This document shows positions 45,005 to 54,661 of a stretch of DNA of 64,000 bases, in pieces (position 1 is the stretch's first letter; each line of letters begins with the position of its first letter). Where the stretch lies: NCBI GenBank assembly GCA_018262775.1, contig JADFDU010000003.1, positions 21,628 through 85,627 on the forward strand, given 5' to 3'. This stretch comes from Rhodocyclaceae bacterium. GTDB lineage: Bacteria; Pseudomonadota; Gammaproteobacteria; Burkholderiales; Rhodocyclaceae. Made by a program: the position numbers and the translations under genes. The notes under the pieces are model-generated. The model saw only the letters and a list, made by a program, of their open reading frames with translations, made no database searches and had not been told where the DNA came from.

Positions 45005-45051
45005 GGACCGATACGCCATGGCACGCCAATTACTTTTCCTGAACCACTGAA

Positions 45052-45831
45052 ATGAACCACTTCCGCCCGCCCGCCCTCAGCCTGCGCTTCATCCCCGTCT
45101 GGCAGCGCAATTTCCTCGTCTGGCGCAAGCTGGCGATTCCCTCCATCCTCGGCAACCTGGCCGATCCGATGGTCTACATGCTCGGCCTGGGCTACGGCAT
45201 CGGCACGCTGCTGCCGGAGGTGGGCGGCGTGTCCTACATCGCCTTCCTCGCCGCCGGCGCGGTGTGCTTCTCCACCATGAACAGCGCCACCTTCGAGACG
45301 CTCTACTCGGCCTTCTCGCGCATGCAGGTGCAGCGCACGTGGGAGGCCATCCTCAACGCACCGGTGTCGCTCGACGACCTGCTGCTGGGGGAACTGATGT
45401 GGGCGGCAAGCAAGGCCTGCCTGTCGGGTGTTGCCATCCTGGGGGTGGCCGCGGCGCTCGGCCTGGTGCACTCGCCGCTGGCGCTGTGGGCGCTGCCGCT
45501 GATCTTCCTCGCCGGCCTGGCCTTCGCCGCGCTCGGCCTCGTCATGACGGCGTTGGCGCCGAGCTTCGATTTCTTCATGTACTACTTCACCCTGTTCGTC
45601 ACGCCGATGACGCTGCTCTCCGGCGTGTTCTTTCCGGTCGAGCAATTGCCCGCTGCCTTCCAGGCGCTGTCGTCGCTGCTGCCGCTGTCGCACGCGGTGA
45701 AGCTGACGCGGCCGCTGTTCTTCGGCGAAGTGCCGGCGCAGGCGTGGTTGCATGTCGGCGTGTTGGCCGCCTATGCCTTCGCCGCCTTCTGGCTGGCGCT
45801 CGGCCTGGCGCGGCGGCGACTGCTCAAATAA
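45052..45831 (+). CDS. ABC-2 exporter permease (NodJ-like)
   Basis: 259 residues with six hydrophobic helices. NodJ features: VWQRNFLVWRKLAIPSILGNLADPMVYMLGLG (about 15), then the ABC-2 stretch MTLLSGVFFPVEQLPAAFQALSSLLPLSHAV near residue 190. It is the partner of the ATPase at 41400-42380. The two genes are normally adjacent, but here an accessory insertion lies between them. cutA follows after 19 bp. Confidence 0.9.
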   Translation: MNHFRPPALSLRFIPVWQRNFLVWRKLAIPSILGNLADPMVYMLGLGYGIGTLLPEVGGVSYIAFLAAGAVCFSTMNSATFETLYSAFSRMQVQRTWEAILNAPVSLDDLLLGELMWAASKACLSGVAILGVAAALGLVHSPLALWALPLIFLAGLAFAALGLVMTALAPSFDFFMYYFTLFVTPMTLLSGVFFPVEQLPAAFQALSSLLPLSHAVKLTRPLFFGEVPAQAWLHVGVLAAYAFAAFWLALGLARRRLLK

Positions 45832-45850
45832 CGGGTAGAATTTCTCGCCG

Positions 45851-46171
45851 ATGGATACCCTGCTCGTCATCACCCACCTGCCCGACGCGGAAACCGCGCG
45901 CGTCCTCGCCATAAAGCTCGTCGAACAGCGCGTTGCCGCCTGCGTGAACATTCTCGCGCCCTGCCTTTCCATTTATCGCTGGGAGGGCAAGGTCGAAGAC
46001 GCCGAGGAGGTGCCGTTGCTGATCAAGACCAGCGCGCCGCGCTACGCCGCGCTGGAAGAGGCGATCCGCGCCTACCATCCGTATGAACTTCCGGAGATCG
46101 TCGCCGTCCGCATCGACAGGGGCTTGCCCGACTATCTGCTGTGGCTGGCGGCCTCGACCGCCGCCCAATGA
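45851..46171 (+). CDS. cutA: Divalent-ion tolerance protein CutA1
   Basis: 106 residues, the usual trimeric CutA1 size. Conserved segments are VITHLPDAETARVLAIKLVEQRVAACVN near residue 6, IYRWEGKVEDAEEVPLLIKT near 42, and HPYELPEIVAV. It is implicated in copper tolerance and in DsbD-linked processes. The stop overlaps the dsbD start (ATGA), the usual cutA-dsbD pairing. Confidence 0.95.
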   Translation: MDTLLVITHLPDAETARVLAIKLVEQRVAACVNILAPCLSIYRWEGKVEDAEEVPLLIKTSAPRYAALEEAIRAYHPYELPEIVAVRIDRGLPDYLLWLAASTAAQ

Positions 46172-48006
46172 AGATCACCATGAAGACGATCCACCGCTTT
46201 TTTTTGCTGCTCGCCCTCGGTCTGTCCTGCCTGCCATTTTCCGCTGCTGCCGCGGACGAACTGCTTGAAGTGGACAAGGCCTTCCACCTCTCCGCCCGCA
46301 CCGTCGACGCCGCCACGCTGGAAGTGCGCTACGACATCGCGCCCGGCTATTACATGTACCGCAACAAGTTCCGTTTCGCGCTGGAGCCGGCCGAAATCAA
46401 GGCCGGCACGCCACAGTTCCCGCCGGGCAAAATCAAGAAAGACGAGTTCTTCGGCGACGTCGAGACCTACCGCAAGCAGGTCGCCATCCGCCTGCCCTTC
46501 ACCGCGCCGACCGGGCTCGACGCCGTCACGCTGAGGGCAACCTCGCAAGGCTGCGCAGACATCGGCGTGTGCTACCCGCCCAACCCGCAGACGCTGCAGG
46601 TGCAACTGGCGGCGATGAGCGTGGCGCCCGGAACAACGCAAAGCCCAGCGCAAAGCGCAACGCAAGACATAGCGCAAGCCGCACCGGCCGAATCCGCGCC
46701 CGCCGACCAGCAGGACGAATCCTCACAACTGGCTGGCCTGCTGCAGAACGCCGGCTTCTGGCTCATCCTCACCACCTTCTTCGGCGCCGGCATCCTCCTG
46801 GCGCTGACGCCCTGCGTGTTTCCGATGTACCCGATCCTCTCCGGCATCATCGTCGGCCACGGCCACCACATCACGAAAAGCCGCGCCTTCGTGCTGTCGA
46901 TGGCCTACGTGCTGGGCCTGGCCGTCACCTATGCCGCCGCCGGCGTGGCCGCCGGCCTGTCTGGCTCGATGCTCTCGGCCGCTCTGCAAAACGTGTGGGT
47001 ACTGGGCGCCTTCGCGCTGGTGTTCGTCGTCCTGTCGCTGTCGATGTTCGGCTTCTACGAACTGCAACTGCCCGCCTTCCTGCAGAGCAAGCTGAGCGAG
47101 GGGTCCGGCCGCGTCAAGGGCGGCTCGCTGCACGGCGTGGCCGCCATGGGCGCGCTCTCGGCGCTGATCGTCGGCCCCTGCGTGGCGGCGCCGCTGGCCG
47201 GCGCCCTGCTCTACATCGCGCAGACGCGCGATGCCGTCCTCGGCGGCGCGGCACTATTCGCCATGGCGCTGGGCAAGGGCGTGCCGCTGGTGATCGTCGG
47301 CGTGTCGACGCGCTCGCTGCTGCCGCACACCGGGCCGTGGATGGAATCGGTGAAGAAATTCTTCGGCGTGATGCTGCTCGGCGTGGCCATCTGGCTGGTT
47401 TCGCCGGTGGTCCCGGCGTGGGCGCACCTGCTCGCCTGGGGCGTGCTGGCCATCGGCACGGCGATGTTTTTACGCGCCATCGATCCGCTGCCACCGCATG
47501 CCCACGGCTGGGCGCGCTTCTGGAAGGGCATCGGCATGGTGCTGCTGCTCATCGGCGCCTCGCTGGTGATCGGCGCACTGGGCGGTAGCCGCGACCCGCT
47601 ACAGCCCTTCGGCTTCCTGCGCGGCGCGGCGTCCACCCCGGTCGAGCATGTCGCCTTCGAGCGCGTGAAGACATCGGCGGAACTGGACGCGCGCCTGAAG
47701 GATGCCGGGCGGCCGGTGATGCTGGATTTCTACGCCGACTGGTGCGTCTCCTGCAAGGAGATGGAGAAGTACACCTTCTCCGACGCGCGCGTCGCGGCGA
47801 AGATGCGCCAGATGCTCCTGCTGCAGGTGGATGTCACCGCCAACAGCGACGCGGACAAGGCGCTGCTCAAGCGCTTCAACCTGTTCGGCCCGCCCGGCAT
47901 CATTTTCTTCGACCGTCAGGGCGAGGAGCGCCGGGGCCTGCGCGTCGTCGGCTACCAGCCGGCGGACGACTTCCTCAAGGTCGTGAATACCGCATTGGGC
48001 GGTTGA
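46168..48006 (+). CDS. dsbD: Thiol:disulfide interchange protein DsbD
   Basis: 612 residues from ATG 46168. A signal peptide (to about residue 30) is followed by the periplasmic alpha domain with Cys pair GCADIGVC (about 130-136) and eight membrane helices with the redox cysteines in LTPCVFPMYP and GPCVAAPLAG. The C-terminal thioredoxin-like gamma domain has FYADWCVSCKEME (about 525). It carries electrons from cytoplasmic thioredoxin to the periplasm. It overlaps cutA. Confidence 0.95.
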   Translation: MKITMKTIHRFFLLLALGLSCLPFSAAAADELLEVDKAFHLSARTVDAATLEVRYDIAPGYYMYRNKFRFALEPAEIKAGTPQFPPGKIKKDEFFGDVETYRKQVAIRLPFTAPTGLDAVTLRATSQGCADIGVCYPPNPQTLQVQLAAMSVAPGTTQSPAQSATQDIAQAAPAESAPADQQDESSQLAGLLQNAGFWLILTTFFGAGILLALTPCVFPMYPILSGIIVGHGHHITKSRAFVLSMAYVLGLAVTYAAAGVAAGLSGSMLSAALQNVWVLGAFALVFVVLSLSMFGFYELQLPAFLQSKLSEGSGRVKGGSLHGVAAMGALSALIVGPCVAAPLAGALLYIAQTRDAVLGGAALFAMALGKGVPLVIVGVSTRSLLPHTGPWMESVKKFFGVMLLGVAIWLVSPVVPAWAHLLAWGVLAIGTAMFLRAIDPLPPHAHGWARFWKGIGMVLLLIGASLVIGALGGSRDPLQPFGFLRGAASTPVEHVAFERVKTSAELDARLKDAGRPVMLDFYADWCVSCKEMEKYTFSDARVAAKMRQMLLLQVDVTANSDADKALLKRFNLFGPPGIIFFDRQGEERRGLRVVGYQPADDFLKVVNTALGG

Positions 48007-48076
48007 TGCCCCTCAAACACCGCCGGGCGGATCGCGGGTAAAATCCGTTTCCCCTAATCGTTGCGCAACATAACCC

Positions 48077-48682
48077 GTGTTCTCTGGAATCGTCGCCGCC
48101 ACCGGCAGGATCGTCCATCTGCAGCCCCTGGAAAAAGGCCTACGCCTGAGCGTCGAGGCGCCGGGCCTCGACCTCGCCGACGTCGCCATCGGCGACTCGA
48201 TTGCCCACGAGGGCGTCTGCCTCACCGTCATCGAGAAGGCGAACGATTCTGACAACCCCTCCTACAAGGTGGATGTCTCGCGCGAGACGCTGGACTGCAC
48301 GGTCGGCCTCGACGCGCCCGGCGAGGTGAATCTGGAAAAGGCGCTGCGCCTTGCCGACCGCCTCGGCGGGCACCTGGTCACCGGCCATGTCGACGGCGTC
48401 GGCGAGGTGCTGAAGTTCGAGAGGATCGGCGAGAGCCACGAGTTGCTGATCCGCGCGCCGCAGCCGCTGGCGAAATACATCGCGCGCAAGGGTTCGGTGA
48501 CGGTCAATGGCGTTAGCCTGACGGTCAACCGTGTCGCGGGGACTGACTTTTCCATCAACCTGATTCCACACACCGTGGCGGTCACCACACTCAAGCGCCT
48601 GAAGGCCGGCAGCCAAGTCAATCTCGAAATCGACCTGGTCGCCCGCTACATCGAGCGCATGCTGACGGCAGAAATTCAATGA
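48077..48682 (+). CDS. ribE: Riboflavin synthase alpha chain
   Basis: 201 residues from GTG 48077. It has the conserved start MFSGIVAATGRI and two lumazine-binding repeats (about 1-95 and 96-190, ending LIPHTVAVTTL). It dismutates 6,7-dimethyl-8-ribityllumazine to riboflavin. I looked for an FMN riboswitch in the 70-bp leader and saw none. The stop overlaps ribBA (ATGA). A bipartite motif copy encodes VAGTDF in the second repeat without changing protein length. Confidence 0.95.
   Translation: MFSGIVAATGRIVHLQPLEKGLRLSVEAPGLDLADVAIGDSIAHEGVCLTVIEKANDSDNPSYKVDVSRETLDCTVGLDAPGEVNLEKALRLADRLGGHLVTGHVDGVGEVLKFERIGESHELLIRAPQPLAKYIARKGSVTVNGVSLTVNRVAGTDFSINLIPHTVAVTTLKRLKAGSQVNLEIDLVARYIERMLTAEIQ
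48527..48550 (-). repeat. Bipartite motif copy 14
   Basis: AAAGTCAG, ten bases (TCCCCGCGAC), ACGGTT (two mismatches) on the minus strand, antisense within ribE. Confidence 0.75.
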
Positions 48683-49788
48683 CAGCCCTCTCCCCCATTC
48701 AAGACATCATTGCCGACATCCGCGCCGGCCGCATGGTCGTGCTGGTCGATGAGGAGGACCGTGAGAATGAGGGTGACCTCGTCCTCGCCGCCGAGCACGT
48801 CACACCGGAGGCCATCAACTTCATGGCCAAGCATGGTCGTGGCCTGATCTGCCTGACGCTGACCGAGGCGCGCTGCAAGCAACTCGGCCTCTCGCCGATG
48901 GCGCGCGAGAACAAGAGCCAGTTCAATACCGCCTTCACCGCCTCGATCGAGGCGGCCGAAGGCGTCACCACCGGCATCTCGGCGCAGGACCGCTCGCGTA
49001 CCGTCCAGGTCGCCGTGACCCGCAATGCGCGCCCCGAAGACATCGTGCAGCCCGGCCACGTTTTTCCGATCATGGCGCAGAACGGCGGCGTGCTGGTGCG
49101 TGCCGGCCACACTGAGGCGGGCTGTGACCTGGCCCACCTGGCGGGCTGCGAACCGGCCGCGGTCATCTGCGAAATCCTCAAGGATGACGGCACCATGGCG
49201 CGGCTGCCCGACCTGGTCGAGTTCGCCAAATTGCACGGGCTGAAGATCGGCGCCATCGCCGACCTGATCCATTACCGCAACGAGACCGAAACCCTGGTCG
49301 AGCGCGTCGCCGACAAGGAAGTGGTCTGCGCCCACGGCAGCTTCCGCCTGCTCGCCTATCGCGACAAGACCAGCGGTGAAGTGCACCTCGCCCTGGTGCG
49401 CGGCGTGATCCGCGAGGACGAGGAAATCCTCGTGCGCGTGCACGAGCCGATCACCGTGCTCGACTTCCTCGATTGCCAGAGCGGGCGCCACAGCTTCAGC
49501 GTGGATCGCGCCATGCGCACCATCGCCGCCCACGGCAGCGGCATCATCGTGCTGCTACGGCGCACCAGTTCGACGCCCGATCTCCTTGCCGCGCTGCTCG
49601 ACGAAGGCGATGCGGCGCGCCCCGCGGCCAAGTGGGATCCACGCCTGTACGGCATCGGTGCGCAAATCCTGCGCGACCTGAACGTGCGCAAGATGCGCCT
49701 GCTCGCCAGCCCGCGCAAGATGCCGAGCATGGCGGGCTTTCAGCTGGAAGTCACAGGCTATATGACGCCTGAAGAAAACAAGGCGTGA
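48679..49788 (+). CDS. ribBA: DHBP synthase with degenerate GTP cyclohydrolase II domain (RibBA/RibBX type)
   Basis: 369 residues. The N-terminal DHBP synthase (1-205) is intact, with [12 protein letters not shown] (about 25) and the [16 protein letters not shown] segment. The C-terminal half has the GTP cyclohydrolase II fold but lacks the zinc-binding cysteines: the expected SECLTGD region reads [12 protein letters not shown]. It probably makes only the four-carbon precursor, as described for RibBX proteins. A separate ribA would then be needed elsewhere. Confidence 0.9.
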   Translation: MTALSPIQDIIADIRAGRMVVLVDEEDRENEGDLVLAAEHVTPEAINFMAKHGRGLICLTLTEARCKQLGLSPMARENKSQFNTAFTASIEAAEGVTTGISAQDRSRTVQVAVTRNARPEDIVQPGHVFPIMAQNGGVLVRAGHTEAGCDLAHLAGCEPAAVICEILKDDGTMARLPDLVEFAKLHGLKIGAIADLIHYRNETETLVERVADKEVVCAHGSFRLLAYRDKTSGEVHLALVRGVIREDEEILVRVHEPITVLDFLDCQSGRHSFSVDRAMRTIAAHGSGIIVLLRRTSSTPDLLAALLDEGDAARPAAKWDPRLYGIGAQILRDLNVRKMRLLASPRKMPSMAGFQLEVTGYMTPEENKA

Positions 49789-49810
49789 GGTGAATGCTGA
49801 GGTGAATACC

Positions 49811-50284
49811 ATGGGACGCTTTGAAGGCATCGACGAATTCGAACAGGACCTCAACGGCAAAGACCTGCGCATCGGCATCGCCATGAGTCGCTTCAATCTC
49901 GACGTCAGCGAGGGCCTGCTCGGCGGCTGCACGGCGGAGCTGAAGCGCCTCGGCGTACGCGCCGCCGACATGCAGATCGTCACCGTGCCGGGGGCGCTGG
50001 AACTGCCGCTGGCGCTGCAGGCAATGGCGCAGAGCGGGCGCTTCGATGCGCTGGTGGCGCTCGGCTGCGTCATCCGCGGCGAGACCTACCACTTCGAGAT
50101 CGTCTCCAATGAATCGGCGCGCGGCATCACCGATGTCCAGCTCGCCACCGGCACCCCGATCGCCAACGGCGTGCTCACCACCGAGGACGACGACCAGGCG
50201 CTGGCGCGCATGGTGCAGAAGGGCGGAGAGGCCGGCCAGGCGGCAGTTGAAATGGCAAACCTGCAGAAATTCATCCGCAAATGA
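49811..50284 (+). CDS. ribH: 6,7-dimethyl-8-ribityllumazine synthase
   Basis: 157 residues from ATG 49811 (GAGGTG upstream). Conserved lumazine synthase segments are [10 protein letters not shown] near residue 27, [10 protein letters not shown] near 60, [16 protein letters not shown] near 85 and [12 protein letters not shown] near 118. It condenses the ribBA product with the ribitylamino-uracil. It overlaps nusB by four bases. Confidence 0.95.
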   Translation: MGRFEGIDEFEQDLNGKDLRIGIAMSRFNLDVSEGLLGGCTAELKRLGVRAADMQIVTVPGALELPLALQAMAQSGRFDALVALGCVIRGETYHFEIVSNESARGITDVQLATGTPIANGVLTTEDDDQALARMVQKGGEAGQAAVEMANLQKFIRK

Positions 50285-50739
50285 AATCACCGCGCCGACG
50301 CGCCAGGGAGTTTGCATTGCAGGGCCTCTACCAGTGGCAGCTTTCCGGTAACGACCTGCCGGCGATCGAGGCGCATCTGGCCGACGCAGGCGGTTTCGCG
50401 AAAATCGACCGCGCCCTGTTCGACCGGCTGTTGCGCGGCGCAATGGCCGATGCGGCGGAACTGCAAGCCCTCATCGAACCGCAACTGGACCGTCCCTACG
50501 CCGAGCTTTCGCCCGTCGAACGCGCCATCCTGCTGCTTGCCACGTTCGAATTGAAGCAGCACCTCGAAGCGCCCTACAAGGTGGTGATCAACGAGGCCAT
50601 CGAACTGGCCAAGAGCTACGGCGGCACGGACGGCCACAAATATGTAAATGGCGTCATGGACAAACTCGCCACCCTGATACGGCCGGAAGAAATCGCCCGA
50701 TCCGCCAATCGCATCAAGCCGCAAGCCAATAAATCCTAA
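50281..50739 (+). CDS. nusB: Transcription antitermination factor NusB
   Basis: 152 residues. It begins [20 protein letters not shown] and contains [18 protein letters not shown] and [29 protein letters not shown], the RNA-binding and NusE-binding segments of NusB. It acts in rRNA antitermination. The riboflavin-nusB-thiL order is conserved in betaproteobacteria. Confidence 0.96.
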   Translation: MKSPRRRAREFALQGLYQWQLSGNDLPAIEAHLADAGGFAKIDRALFDRLLRGAMADAAELQALIEPQLDRPYAELSPVERAILLLATFELKQHLEAPYKVVINEAIELAKSYGGTDGHKYVNGVMDKLATLIRPEEIARSANRIKPQANKS

Positions 50740-50748
50740 GGAGGAGAC

Positions 50749-51018
50749 ATGAGCAAACAACCTATCGTGCGCGCCAATCCCCAGACGGCGGAAGACAAGC
50801 ATCCGAAGCACTACCTGGCCGACTGGTGGATTTACGCCCTGCTGGCATTTTTCATCGGCGGCCTGATTTTCATGACCTTCGCGCTGGAGTTGCGCGGCGA
50901 CACCATCCACGAATTCGGCAAGAAGGGCAGCAAGACCGCACTGCCGACGACTTCCGCACCAGCTTCCGCCACCACATCCACCCCAGCTCAGCCAAGCGCA
51001 CCGGCCGGGAAGAAGTAA
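50749..51018 (+). CDS. Small single-pass membrane protein
   Basis: 89 residues with AGGAGGAG upstream. One helix (about 26-44, WWIYALLAFFIGGLIFMTFA) is followed by a Thr/Ala/Pro-rich tail. No family recognised. It sits between nusB and thiL on the same strand, 9 bp after nusB, so it is expressed as part of this housekeeping run. Confidence 0.7.
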   Translation: MSKQPIVRANPQTAEDKHPKHYLADWWIYALLAFFIGGLIFMTFALELRGDTIHEFGKKGSKTALPTTSAPASATTSTPAQPSAPAGKK

Positions 51019-51039
51019 GCCGTTTTTCGGAAGCCGAAG

Positions 51040-51999
51040 GTGCCTTCCGAATTCGAATTGATTGCCCGCCATTTCACGCGCCCCGTGCGCCATACGGTGC
51101 TGGGCGTGGGTGATGATGGCGCCGTCGTGCGACCGGCGCCCGGCATGGATCTGGTGGTGTCCACCGACATGCTGGTGGCCGGCACGCATTTCCATGATGG
51201 CACCGATGCCGAGGCTCTCGGCTGGAAGGCGCTTGCGGTAAATCTTTCCGACCTCGCCGCCATGGGCGCACAACCGCGCTGGGCGGTGCTGGCGGCGGCC
51301 CTGCCCAAGGCCGACGAGGCCTGGATCGCCGCCTTCGCGCGCGGCTTCTTCGCCGCTGCCGAAGCCTTCGGCGTCGATGTCATCGGCGGCGACACCACGC
51401 ACGGCCCGCTCAATATCACCCCCACCGTCTTCGGCGAAGTGCCGCAGGGACAGGCGCTGACCCGCGCCGGCGCGCAGGCGGGCGACGAACTCTGGGTGTC
51501 GGGCATGCCCGGCCTGGCCGCGCTGGGGCTGCATCACCGCCTGGGGAAAGTCAGTCTCCGCAGTACGGCGATCACGCCCTGCCTGGCTGCGCTGGACCGC
51601 CCGCAGCCGCGCGTCGCCCTCGGCCTCGCCCTGCGCGGCCTTGCCAGCGCCGCCATCGATATCTCCGACGGCCTGCTCGCCGACATCGGCCACATCCTCG
51701 AACGCTCCGCCCTGGCGGCGGACATCGAATTTGCCGACCTGCCGCGCGCAGCCTTCGACGCCTGCACCGACACGGCCCTGGCGCAACAGTGCCTGCTCGC
51801 CGGCGGCGATGACTACGAGCTGGCCTTCAGCGCCCCCGCTGCCAGGCGGCAGGACATCGAGGCGCTCGCCCCGCGCCTCGGTTTGCCGCTGGCACGTATC
51901 GGCAACGTGCGCCAGGGGCCAACCGGCGAACTGATCCTGCGCGACGCATCAGACAAACCCATGCCGAACCCCAAGCGCGGCTACGACCACTTCGCATGA
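51040..51999 (+). CDS. thiL: Thiamine-monophosphate kinase
   Basis: 319 residues from GTG 51040. Conserved segments are GVGDDGAVV near residue 22, STDMLVAGTHF near 41, NLSDLAAMGAQP, VIGGDTTHGP and DISDGLLADIGH near 207. It phosphorylates thiamine monophosphate to the diphosphate needed, among others, by AceE. A bipartite motif copy encodes GKVSLRSTAI in a variable loop. Confidence 0.95.
   Translation: MPSEFELIARHFTRPVRHTVLGVGDDGAVVRPAPGMDLVVSTDMLVAGTHFHDGTDAEALGWKALAVNLSDLAAMGAQPRWAVLAAALPKADEAWIAAFARGFFAAAEAFGVDVIGGDTTHGPLNITPTVFGEVPQGQALTRAGAQAGDELWVSGMPGLAALGLHHRLGKVSLRSTAITPCLAALDRPQPRVALGLALRGLASAAIDISDGLLADIGHILERSALAADIEFADLPRAAFDACTDTALAQQCLLAGGDDYELAFSAPAARRQDIEALAPRLGLPLARIGNVRQGPTGELILRDASDKPMPNPKRGYDHFA
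51547..51570 (+). repeat. Bipartite motif copy 15
   Basis: AAAGTCAG, ten bases (TCTCCGCAGT), ACGGCG, sense within thiL. Confidence 0.88.
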
Positions 52000-52020
52000 A
52001 TAGGGCGCCCCATCTCCTGG

Positions 52021-52041
52021 CCCCCGCTCCGCGGGCGGGGG
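52021..52041. terminator. Hairpin after thiL
   Basis: CCCCCGC, 7-base loop, GCGGGGG, 22 bp after the thiL stop. No long T-run follows, so it may be partial or serve in mRNA stability. Confidence 0.45.
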
Positions 52042-52120
52042 TAACAAAGGCTCAGCCGCAGGTGTTGCGGCTTCCATGTTTTGGATTGCTGCCTCTTGAG
52101 GGCGGCCCGGCAGAGGCAAC

Positions 52121-52603
52121 ATGAAACCTGGCATCCGCTTTCTTTTCGCCCATCCGGCGCATTTCATCGCCTGCGGCTTCGGCAGCGGCCTGTCGCCGGT
52201 GGCGCCGGGTACCGCCGGCACGCTGGCGGCCTGGCTGCTGTTTCCGCTGATCAAGCCGTATTTCTCGGATTTCGGTTTCCTCGCCTTCCTTATCGCCGCC
52301 TTCATCGTCGGCATCTTCGCCGCCGGCCGCACCGGCCGCGCGCTGGGGGTGTCCGACCACGGCGCCATCGTCTGCGACGAGATCGTCCCCTTCTGGCTGG
52401 TGCTGCTGATCACGCCCGAAACCTTTCTCTGGCAATTGGCAGCCTTCATCTGGTTCCGTTTCTTCGACATCGTCAAGCCGCAACCGGCGCGCTGGATTGA
52501 TGGCCACATGAAGCACGGTTTCGGCGTCATGCTCGACGATCTGGTGGCGGCCGGCTATACCCTGCTGGTGCTCGCCCTGTTCATGGCAGCTTTCAATGGA
52601 TAA
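52121..52603 (+). CDS. pgpA: Phosphatidylglycerophosphatase A
   Basis: 160 residues with four hydrophobic helices. PgpA motifs are FGSGLSPVAPGTAGTLAA (about 21) and DHGAIVCDEIVPFW (about 80), followed by FRFFDIVKPQPARWID (about 110). It makes phosphatidylglycerol in the inner membrane. It overlaps pncC by 8 bp, the usual arrangement in this class. Confidence 0.94.
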   Translation: MKPGIRFLFAHPAHFIACGFGSGLSPVAPGTAGTLAAWLLFPLIKPYFSDFGFLAFLIAAFIVGIFAAGRTGRALGVSDHGAIVCDEIVPFWLVLLITPETFLWQLAAFIWFRFFDIVKPQPARWIDGHMKHGFGVMLDDLVAAGYTLLVLALFMAAFNG

Positions 52604-53090
52604 GGAACTGGAAAGCCTGTCGGTTTGCGTCGGCGAAGCCCTCCTGGAACGAAAGTTAATGCTCACCTGCGCTGAATCCTGTACGGGTGGCTGGGTTGCC
52701 GAAGTAGTCACAGCTACGGCTGGCTCCTCCATGTGGTTCGAGCGCGGCTTCGTCACCTATTCCAACGCCGCCAAGCAGGAGTTGCTCGGGGTCAAGGGCG
52801 ACACCCTGAGGCAGGAAGGTGCAGTCAGCGAAGCCGTCGTGCGCGAAATGGCGGCCGGGGCGCTCAGGCGCAGCCATGCACAGGCGGCCCTGGCGATTTC
52901 GGGTGTTGCCGGCCCGGGGGGTGGCTCACCGGGTAAGCCAGTGGGCACCGTATGCTTTGCTTGGGCGCTGCAGGGTGGAGAAGCGGCGGCCGAAACACGG
53001 CATTTCACGGGCGACCGGGAAACCGTGCGCAGGCTGTCCGTCATTCATGCCCTGCAAGGCCTGCTCAGTTGTCTGGAGGGCAAGCGCTAA
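52596..53090 (+). CDS. pncC: Nicotinamide-nucleotide amidase (CinA C-terminal type)
   Basis: 164 residues. Conserved segments are LTCAESCTGGWVAE (about 24), FVTYSNAAKQELLGV and AISGVAGPGGGSPGKPVGTV (about 100), with the catalytic Ser/Lys region of CinA-type deamidases. It recycles nicotinamide mononucleotide to nicotinate mononucleotide. It lies just before recA. Confidence 0.93.
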   Translation: MDKELESLSVCVGEALLERKLMLTCAESCTGGWVAEVVTATAGSSMWFERGFVTYSNAAKQELLGVKGDTLRQEGAVSEAVVREMAAGALRRSHAQAALAISGVAGPGGGSPGKPVGTVCFAWALQGGEAAAETRHFTGDRETVRRLSVIHALQGLLSCLEGKR

Positions 53091-53095
53091 CACTC

Positions 53096-53125
53096 TTGTA
53101 ATACATTGTTTTATATACGTATTAT
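53096..53125 (+). promoter_or_regulatory. Candidate recA promoter
   Basis: TTGTAA (53096-53101), an 18-base spacer and TATTAT (53120-53125) in a sharply AT-rich 40-bp segment 74 bases before recA. I looked for a CTGT-N8-ACAG LexA box here and did not find a good one. Confidence 0.4.
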
Positions 53126-53198
53126 TAGAACCTTGGGGTGTATGCCTACCCGGCAAAGACTGTGCCATAATTCAACCGCAATCCACTGGGGAATCACT

Positions 53199-54230
53199 AT
53201 GGAAGACAACAAAAGCAAGGCGCTCTCGGCCGCTCTGGCGCAAATCGAGAAGCAGTTCGGCAAGGGCTCGATCATGCGCCTGGGCGACAGCAAGGTGGAG
53301 GACGTGCAGGTCGTGTCGACCGGCTCCCTCGGCCTGGACATCGCCCTCGGCATCGGCGGCCTGCCGCGCGGCCGCGTGGTCGAGATCTACGGCCCGGAAT
53401 CTTCGGGTAAAACCACGCTTACCCTGCAGGTCATTGCCGAAGTCCAGAAACTGGGCGGAGCGGCGGCCTTCATCGACGCCGAGCACGCACTCGACCCGCA
53501 GTACGCGCAGAAGATCGGCGTAGACGTCGGCCAGCTGCTCATCTCCCAGCCCGACACCGGCGAGCAGGCCCTGGAAATCGCCGACATGCTGGTGCGCTCC
53601 GGCGGCGTCGACGTCGTTGTCATCGACTCGGTGGCGGCACTGACACCGAAAGCCGAGATCGAGGGCGAGATGGGCGAACCGCAGATGGGTCTGCAGGCCC
53701 GCCTCATGAGCCAGGCGCTGCGCAAGCTCACCGCCAACATCAAGCGCACCAACACCCTGGTCATCTTCATCAACCAGATCCGCATGAAGATCGGCGTCAT
53801 GTTCGGCAACCCGGAAACCACCACCGGCGGCAACGCCCTGAAGTTCTACGCCTCGGTACGGCTGGACATCCGTCGCACTGGCAGCATCAAGAAAAACGAC
53901 GAGGTCATCGGCTCTGAAACCCGCGTCAAAGTCGTCAAGAACAAGGTGGCGCCACCCTTCCGCCAGGCCGAATTCGACATCCTCTACGGCGAGGGCATCT
54001 CACGCGAGGGCGAGATCGTCGAGCTCGGCGTCACGCACAAGCTGGTGGAGAAGGCCGGCGCCTGGTACTCCTACAACGGCGAGCGCATCGGCCAGGGCAA
54101 GGACAATGCGCGCGAGTATCTCAAGGAGCACCCGGAGATGGCGCGCGAGATCGAGAACAAGGTTCGTACCACGGTCGGCGTTGCCGAGCAGCAGCCCGCA
54201 GTCGCCATTGTCGCCGCCGCCGAGGCTTGA
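53199..54230 (+). CDS. recA: Recombinase RecA
   Basis: 343 residues from ATG 53199. Walker [10 protein letters not shown] (about 66), [20 protein letters not shown] (about 140) and loop L2 [22 protein letters not shown] (about 190) are all intact. It is the central strand-exchange protein and co-protease for SOS induction. recX follows with a four-base overlap. Confidence 0.98.
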   Translation: MEDNKSKALSAALAQIEKQFGKGSIMRLGDSKVEDVQVVSTGSLGLDIALGIGGLPRGRVVEIYGPESSGKTTLTLQVIAEVQKLGGAAAFIDAEHALDPQYAQKIGVDVGQLLISQPDTGEQALEIADMLVRSGGVDVVVIDSVAALTPKAEIEGEMGEPQMGLQARLMSQALRKLTANIKRTNTLVIFINQIRMKIGVMFGNPETTTGGNALKFYASVRLDIRRTGSIKKNDEVIGSETRVKVVKNKVAPPFRQAEFDILYGEGISREGEIVELGVTHKLVEKAGAWYSYNGERIGQGKDNAREYLKEHPEMAREIENKVRTTVGVAEQQPAVAIVAAAEA

Positions 54231-54661
54231 GCGACAATCTGAAAGGCAAGGCGTTGCGAATGCTCGCCCGGCGCGAGCATTCACGCGCCGAGCTGACCCA
54301 TAAACTCTCCGCCGACGGCAGCCGCGAAGACATCCAGACCATGCTCGATCAGCTCGAACAATCCGGCCTGCTTTCCGATGCACGCTTCGCCGAGGCGTAT
54401 GTGTCGTCGCGCGCGGCACGGGCGGGCAACGCCAAGCTGCGCCACAGCCTGCGCACCAAGGGCGTGGCCGACGACATCATCGCTGCGGCGCTGCCCGCGT
54501 CGGGCGAGGGCGAGATCGAAAGGGCACACGCAGTCTGGCGGCGCAAGTTCGGCACGGCACCGATTGACCGCAGCGATTACGCACGACAGGCGCGCTTCTT
54601 GCAGCAGCGCGGCTTCGCCACGGACATCATCCGCAAGGTGCTCAAGGAAATCGGGGAATGA
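54227..54661 (+). CDS. recX: RecX, regulator of RecA
   Basis: 144 residues from TTG 54227 (TTGA overlap with recA). Three helical repeats are visible ([34 protein letters not shown], and [18 protein letters not shown]). It modulates RecA filament growth. The stop overlaps the lptB start. Confidence 0.93.
   Translation: MSDNLKGKALRMLARREHSRAELTHKLSADGSREDIQTMLDQLEQSGLLSDARFAEAYVSSRAARAGNAKLRHSLRTKGVADDIIAAALPASGEGEIERAHAVWRRKFGTAPIDRSDYARQARFLQQRGFATDIIRKVLKEIGE

Noticed and set aside
48007..48076. FMN riboswitch upstream of ribE
   Set aside because: The leader is only 70 bp and lacks the conserved RFN-element segments.
53091..53198. LexA box upstream of recA
   Set aside because: No CTGT-N8-ACAG or close variant is visible; only a candidate AT-rich promoter is reported.
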